This document shows positions 58,458-64,000 of a stretch of DNA of 64,000 nucleotides, one piece after another. This DNA is from Crotophaga sulcirostris (lineage: Eukaryota > Chordata > Aves > Cuculiformes > Crotophagidae), in contig VYZB01000347.1 of the NCBI GenBank assembly GCA_013397455.1, positions 264,528-328,527 on the forward strand, read 5' to 3'. The notes below the pieces were generated by a model, which made no database searches, had not been told where the DNA came from, and worked only from the letters and a program-made list of their open reading frames with translations. The translations under genes and the position numbers were made by a program. The first letter of the stretch is position 1. Each line of letters opens with the position of its first letter.

Positions 58458-60454
58458 ATGGGAAGACATATGATTTTGTAAGACATAGTGTATTTTTAGG
58501 TTGTATAAGTCAAAGTTTTATGAATTTTAATGAATGTCATTCTCAGAAGAACCTGAATCTTATTGTCAGTATGTTATCTGGGAAAAAGTCCTAAATGAGA
58601 GGAATTTGCAAATGGGAGATTACAAAGGTTTGGGAAGAGAGTTTAAAATAAAGCCTTGCGTGCTTTTCGGCATCTGCACTGAGGGAAATGCACAGGCGAT
58701 GCAGCAAAACCAGTTGCCTGACTTGAGAATTCGTTTGGTTTTTCTCTGTGTCAAAAACCAGCAAATCTCTGGGCAGTGCAGGATTAATCTTCTGTCGCAG
58801 GAATTCACATCCCTTTCTGGAGACAAATATGATGTGACCTGCTTGCTGTTTTCATAAGGTGCAAGTTGCTAAACTTCAGGTTCCTAGTTGACCTTCAGAA
58901 AAAACATCCCTGAACTGCTGTGTGTCCGTGTCCTTGGTGCATGCCATAGGTGTGTTCTGCTGAGCTCAAATACGGAACGCAGCCACCTTGGGGTGCACTC
59001 TGAATTGAATTCCAGCTATAGTTGGGGACACAAACCACATTATAACTACTGGTTCAAACCCCATTACATTTATGGATCAAGCTTGCAGCCTGATCCTGTG
59101 AAATGACACAAGATCTGTTTCAGCAGAAACTTCGAAGCAGTGATTTTTGTCGATTTTTTTTTCCTGTTCACTTTAAACTGTTGACATGCTGCTAAACTCG
59201 GTACGCTGAAGGTGTTTCCATGTGTCACTTCTAATAGGATACAGGTGTCAGACAGTTTGAGATTATTTCAAACCTAATTTTCCTAGAGTGAAGATACAAA
59301 CAGTTACACCAGAAGCAGATGTTGGGCCTTTCTCACCCCTCCAAAATGTGGTTTGGCATCCAGCCAGGCTGAGCCTACAGGGAAAAAGAGAAAATTATAT
59401 ATAATTTTAGCTTGCTTGGTTTCCTCCTTTCAAAATCTATATGAATGTGCAATAAAAAAAAAACACAACAAAAAACCCATCCCTTTCCCCTCCACTTACC
59501 CAGGGACGAAGTATCTTGTTGCAAACAGATGGAGTAGGTAGGGACATGAACGCTTTTCTGTCTCCACGCTATCACTTTGTGGCCCAAAATCTGGCATAAA
59601 ATGCTTTCTTTTCCATTTTACCTCCTTACTCCTGTCTCTGTCAGTTACTTTTCTAGTTGGAAATAACAGCCAGGAAACAGAGGGGGCAAGAACTGTACCT
59701 AAACCACCAGTGTGGGGTCCTGCCTCTGCTCCACCTCCACTGACCTACCTGGGGGTGGTCGCTGGGACTCAAGAGAGAAGGCCTAAGAGCATCTCCGTCC
59801 TTCCGCCTTCAAGCTGCTATGATTTTTCCTAGCATTTATTATTATTTGAAGCAATGGTCCTTTTCCGCCTTGTGTTGTTCGTGCAGTTTGACATATGACT
59901 GGAAGTAAAATCGCAGCTGTAGGGCATGGATATGTGAACTGGATCATTTGCTGGCACTGGGCTCTCCTGTGGATTCTACGTGTTCTCCATTAAGGGTAGT
60001 GTCACCGAGTTTAGTTATACTTCATCAGAATTCATGTATGTGACAGAAAAATTGAGCTCATTATCCTGGTGCTACACCCTTGTAGAAAAGACAACCTTAT
60101 TCTGAGGTTCACCATGTGAATTTTGGGTTCTGCTGCTCAAATACATCTTCCTTCACGTGCTTCTAGTAAATGAATCTCATGACTTTAAATCCCACTTGTG
60201 CTACAACCGTATTTATTATGGTATTACTATAAAATACTGCAGTTGAGTGGATTTAGTCCAGATAACCACACATGAATAAACATCCTTAAGAATTTCATAG
60301 AAGGTATTGTGGAGGTGGCTCTCCATTTCATTTGATCAGTATTTGTTGGTCATACAAATGGTGCTGAAAACTTGCCATCATAACTGAACAACAAATCCGG
60401 TAAGAGTTAAGAGCCATAAGTGCATCCTGGGAAGTGAAGGAGCACCATATTTAC
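58458..60454. other. Unique non-coding DNA
   Basis: No gene recognised. An A-rich run lies at about 59453-59475. The 107-codon frame at 58534-58857 has no known domain. Confidence 0.55.
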
Positions 60455-60512
60455 AATATGGAATGGTTTGTGTTGGAATTGACCTTAAAGATCACTCAGT
60501 TCCAGCTTTACA
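60455..60512 (-). mobile_element. Degenerate CR1 3' end, minus strand
   Basis: About 58 bp matching the reversed end of group A CR1: 'aatatggaatggtttgtgtt', 'ggaattgaccttaaagatca' and 'ctcagttccagc'. The match ends there; the usual text with 'ccatggcagggacac' does not follow. A short, diverged fragment. Confidence 0.75.
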
Positions 60513-62131
60513 TACCAGAGGAAGGAGGACATGAAAGATGAAGTCCTTCTACACACAGTGAAGACTCCACAGACTAGTAAATACACAAAGGGGAAATGAG
60601 CAGGTGGTGGACAGGAGGCTCTAATGCCGCTGCTCGTCTGTGCGGTGTCGGTATGGAGGGCAAGGGAAGGTTCTCCTGTCAGCCCCCCACTGAGGCCACC
60701 GACAGAGGTGGGTGAATGCCATCAATTGGAAGCATCAAGCACTGGCTCGCAAATCAAAGGGAAAACTATGAAAACGCCTCTCTGCAAATGGGGTTATAAC
60801 AGCACTGCCAGGAAGTTATCCAGAGGCATTTGAAGACCAACCCGGTAACAGGAAATTAATCAAAAGCCTTTTTGAGCAGATTCTCAGCCAGTGAGTGCTG
60901 CTGTGGCTGTTCGTGCTGCTGAACTATGGCAATTTACCCCCGGTAAGGGTCTGTTCAGATGTCAGATATCAGCCACTGCCAGAACAAGTGACCCTTCTGC
61001 ACATTATGTTAAGAAGAGGACAAAAAGATGGAAATTCCCATTTTCCAAGCCTGGTCCAAATAAACCTCTGTGCTCTTGTTAAAACAGCTGCGTTGAAGAG
61101 GAGTGATTATAACAAGCCTTTATTTTTTTTTAGCCTGCACATGTCTCTCCTTCTGCAGCTGAGGACACACTGGAATCTACTCCCCTACAGACCTGATCCT
61201 GAAAAGGTTCAGGTGGAAATGAAATTCATCATTATCTACATATATTTTCACTTAACCACTTGAGGGGGAAGACCACCTGAAGGCCAGCAGTTACTGGAAC
61301 GCATGATGAAGAAAAGCTCCCCCATTTCTCCAGCCCCAAATAAATGAGGATTTTTTTTAGTTTCCATTCTGATGGCCATCAAGGCCTTGCAAAGGAGAGC
61401 GGATCAGCTTTGAGAAGCCTCATGTGGCCATTAGCTGCATCAGGCCCTCAAGAAGGCGACAGCTTCACTCTCATCTAAGTGGGAAGGTTTCCTCTGGCTT
61501 TAGGCACAGCCACATGGATCAAAGCAGTAACTCTTTTATTAGGAAATATCCAGGAAAGAACTGTGATGAACTACTGCGGAACACAAGTAAGTGTGATTTT
61601 TCTGAGGAACTGAAGACTTTGCTAGAGCAAGACTGGGTTTAGTGTTGTCCCTGCAGAAATAGCAGACTGTGGAACTGTCATTTTTCCTCATAGAGTAGAT
61701 ATTCCATTTATCCATTCTGTGTAAACAAACAGTGCCCTTTCTAAAGTGGGAGTTTCATTGGATGTATCTCCCCTCTTTCATACTTCATTATTTTCCTTAG
61801 GTAGTTCTTTGACTTTCATCTCATCCGCTTTCGGACCTGAAGTTTCTCTGTAGTCCCACAGCTCTTATTCACCGATGAACATGTGTGGTGCCACCAGCTT
61901 GATTTCTCGCACAGTGATACAGGAGAACTAATGGCTTCAGAATTAGCATTAGTATTGGCATTTTTAAAATCCCAGACTAATGAATATTTCTGCCTTTAAA
62001 ACGTGATGCCTGGAAACTGGCTGGCACTACATAAGCAAATTGTTCTTTTTACAATAAGTTGGACATCCCACATCATCTATAGTTCTGGGGAAGAAAAAAA
62101 TCAAAGTAGAACTTGAATTCTTTTGTGACAA
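60513..62131. other. Unique non-coding DNA
   Basis: No gene recognised. Several overlapping frames of 60-120 codons at 60624-61642 have no known domain and share no splice structure that I can support. Confidence 0.55.
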
Positions 62132-62490
62132 GAGTCTTAAAGTAGTACTTAAAGTACTTCCAGTACTGAAAGGGGTTCCAGGAAAGCTGGGGAGGGGCTC
62201 CTTTATCAGGGAGTGCAGGGATAGGACGAGGGGGAATGGTTTTAAACTGAAAGACGAGAGAGTTAGATGAGATCTCAGGAAGAAATATCTTCCTGTGAGG
62301 GTGGTGAGGCACTGGCCCAGGTTGCCTGGAGCGCTAGTGGCTGCCCCATCCCTGGAGGTGTTCAAGGCCAGGTTGGATGGGGCTTTGAGCAACCTGATCC
62401 AGTGGGAGGTGTCCCTGCCCATGGCAGGGGGGGTGGAACTGGATGATCTTTAAGGTTCCTTCTGACCCAAACCATTCTGTGATTCTAAGA
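62132..62490 (+). mobile_element. CR1 LINE, 5'-truncated, group A
   Basis: A CR1 copy of about 360 bp with 'ggaaagctggggaggggctc', 'ctttatcagggagtgcaggg', 'ctgtgagggtggtgaggcac', 'ctgccccatccctggaggtg', 'agtgggaggtgtccctgccc' and the tail 'ccattctgtgattctaaga'. The 5' edge is uncertain: 'agtcttaaagtagtacttaa' and 'agtacttccagtactgaaag' at 62132-62171 look like a partly duplicated junction. It lies 273 bp before the long CR1 at the window end, in the same direction. Confidence 0.95.
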
Positions 62491-62763
62491 TGCCAAAAAA
62501 CATGTGTAGTACTAAAACATATCAAAGCAGGATAAGAATAATAAATTATTGTAAAACAAAATCCTGTTTTATGTTGAGCCAAAATATCATACTAGGTTTT
62601 ATCATATGGTTCTAAGAAAACCAAGTTTTCCATGAGACTTGTAGCTCTTTCTATAGTAGATTAATTCTACTCCTGTAACTGCCAACTTGAAAGAAGGATA
62701 AAATTAGATTTTTTCAGAATAACATTTTTAATGCAAACAATACAAATGTATTTATTTATTTTT

Positions 62764-62799
62764 GACCTGCTGTTTACAATTGACCTGCTGTTTACAAAT
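62764..62799 (+). repeat. 18-bp tandem duplication at the CR1 5' junction
   Basis: 'gacctgctgtttacaatt' (62764-62781) is followed directly by 'gacctgctgtttacaaat' (62782-62799). The unit is in frame and gives DLLFTI then DLLFTN. It lies exactly where recognisable CR1 coding sequence begins. Confidence 0.93.
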
Positions 62800-64000
62800 A
62801 AAGAAGGGCTGATAGGTGATGTAGTGATCGGAGGCTGTCTGGGGTGTAGCGATCATGAGATAATTGAGTTTTCTGTGAAAAATGTAACAACAAAAGGCAG
62901 GAATAGGACATCATTGCTGGACTTTCGGCGGGCAGATTTCGGATTATTTAAGGAACTAGTCAGGAAAGTAGCCTGGGAAACAGTTCTTAGTGGCAAGGGG
63001 GTCCAGGAAAGCTGGATGTACCTCAAGAATGAAATCTTGAAGGCGCAGGAGCGGGCTGTCCCCATGTGTTGCAAGAAGAGTCGTAGGGGCAGATGGCCGG
63101 CCTGGATGAGTAAGGAGCTCCTGAAGGAGCCAAGTAAGAAAAAGAGGATGTATCACCGTTGGAAAGAAGGGGATGTGAGCCAGGCCGTGTTCAAAGATTT
63201 TGTTAAGTCATGTAGAAAAAAAATCAGGGAAGCAAAAGCCCGGCTGGAGCTTAAATTGGCCACTTCTGTCAAGGATAATAAGAAGAGATTTTATAAATAT
63301 ATCAATGGTAGAAAGAAGGGTGGCAGCAACCTCCACTCCTTGTTGGATGTGGAGGGAAATACAGTAACTAAAGAGGAGGAGAAGGCTGAGGTACTTAATG
63401 TGTTCTTTGCCTCGGTTTTCAACAGTAAGGAAGTCTGTTCGCTAGACCGTTGGTCCTTCAAAGTGGTTGATGGGGGCAGGGGGCAATATGGCCCTCCTGC
63501 AACCCATGAGGAGGAAGTTAGAGATCTGCTGAGCCGCTTGGACCCTCATAAGTCTATGGGCCCATCCTAGGGTGATGAGAAAGCTGGCGGATGAGCTTGC
63601 TAAGCCGCTCTCCATCATCTTTCAACAGTCCTGGCTCACCGGAGAGGTCCCGGAAGACTGGAAGTTGGCCAATGTGACGCCTATCCACAAGAAGGGCCGT
63701 AAGGATGATCCAGGTAATTACAGACCTGTCAGCCTGATCTCGGTCCCAGGTAAGATTATGGAGCGGATAATAATGGGTGCAATCATGCGGCACCTGCAGA
63801 AAGACCAAGAGATCAGGCCCAGCCAGCATGGGTTTAGGAGGGGTAGGTCCTGCCTGACCAACCTGATCTCCTTTTACGACCGTGTGACTCGCCTGGTGGA
63901 TGAGAGGAAGGCTGTGGATGTGGTGTACCTGGACTTCAACAAGGCCTTTGACACTGTCTCCCACAGTAGACTCCTAGAGAAGCTGGCAGCCCGTGGCTTG
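62764..64000 (+). mobile_element. Long CR1 LINE running off the window end
   Basis: At least 1.24 kb of CR1 ORF2, the longest copy here. It starts in the last part of the endonuclease and continues through the linker into the reverse transcriptase, where the window ends. The 5' side is truncated; upstream bases (62700-62763) are A+T-rich and unrelated. Only one frame break is visible in 1.24 kb, so it is better preserved than the other coding fragments in the window. The C-terminal part of the reverse transcriptase and the 3' tail would lie beyond 64000. Confidence 0.96.
62764..64000 (+). pseudogene. CR1 ORF2 (endonuclease end + reverse transcriptase), frameshifted
   Basis: Frame one (62764-63570) is open for 268 codons. 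SDHE is readable at residues 29-32, with the SDH codons at 62848-62856; this is the closing motif of APE-type endonucleases, and its His is catalytic in the family. A basic linker follows (RRADFGLFKELVRK, QERAVPM, WMSKELL, KKIREAKARLELKLA, DNKKRFYKYI), then EKAEVLNVFFASVFNS. It stops at TAG 63568-63570 right after KSMGP. Frame two (from 63563) is open to the window end for 146 codons. It reads HPRVMRKLADELAKPLSIIF, GEVPEDWKLANVTPIHKKG, GNYRPVSLISVPGKIME, SQHGFRRGRSCLTNL and VVYLDFNKAFDTVSH, with the first catalytic Asp of the polymerase at 63932-63934. The usual GPDGI motif is broken by an apparent loss of about 11 bp. The second Asp pair would lie outside the window. Confidence 0.93.

Noticed and set aside
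62027..62422. 131-codon minus-strand frame
   Set aside because: Mostly the antisense of the CR1 copy at 62132-62490.
63554..63964. 136-codon minus-strand frame at the window end
   Set aside because: Antisense shadow of the CR1 reverse transcriptase region, which reads clearly on the plus strand.
1..64000. CRISPR array, operons, phage or bacterial mobile elements
   Set aside because: No regularly spaced identical repeats, no ribosome-binding-site-led gene runs, and the interspersed repeats are avian CR1.
1..64000. Avian endogenous retrovirus or solo long terminal repeats
   Set aside because: I looked for typical paired ends and viral coding motifs and found none that I could support by eye; old solo repeats could still be missed.

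Overview
The window looks like gene-poor vertebrate chromosomal DNA, almost certainly from a bird. The evidence is about 23 copies or fragments of CR1, the dominant non-LTR retrotransposon (LINE) of bird genomes. They carry typical CR1 3' tails ending in short repeats of the 'attctatg' type. No complete or partial host protein-coding gene, rRNA, tRNA, CRISPR array or bacterial-style operon could be supported. The open reading frames outside CR1 are short, lack recognisable domains, and are about what chance gives in 64 kb read in six frames. The window could be intergenic or lie inside a large intron; the sequence alone does not say which.

Layout: 1-8.37 kb is unique non-coding DNA. From 8.37 to 10.76 kb there are three plus-strand CR1 copies. 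Then comes unique DNA to 16.25 kb, a 587-bp CR1 with a readable end of the reverse transcriptase reading frame (16.25-16.84 kb), and unique DNA to 22.3 kb. A cluster of three plus-strand CR1 copies fills much of 22.3-24.5 kb. Scattered copies follow at 27.0, 28.8 (minus), 29.9, 32.1, 38.8 (minus), 40.7, 42.3 (minus), 46.3 (minus, very old), 49.6 (minus), 51.6 (endonuclease region), 56.2 (minus), 57.8, 58.3, 60.5 (minus) and 62.1 kb. The last 1.24 kb is the start of the longest and best-preserved CR1 in the window. It carries the end of the endonuclease and the first part of the reverse transcriptase, and it runs off the window edge.

The CR1 copies fall by eye into several subfamilies. Group A carries 'gggaggtgtccctgcccatg' near the 3' end. 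Group B carries 'gacaatattccagaagcatt'. Group C carries 'gcaggcacggtg'. A short-tailed group D sits at 9.3, 27.0 and 29.9 kb. One ancient copy at 46.3 kb resembles the oldest amniote CR1/L3 lineage. Several waves of insertion are therefore layered here.

No new biological system was found. The observations most worth checking are the long terminal CR1 with an 18-bp duplication at its 5' junction and one small frameshifting deletion, an internal CR1 endonuclease fragment lacking the 3' end expected from the insertion mechanism, a 19-bp tandem repeat grown inside a CR1 tail, and a few A+T-rich stretches dense in TAAT cores that look like candidate conserved non-coding elements.
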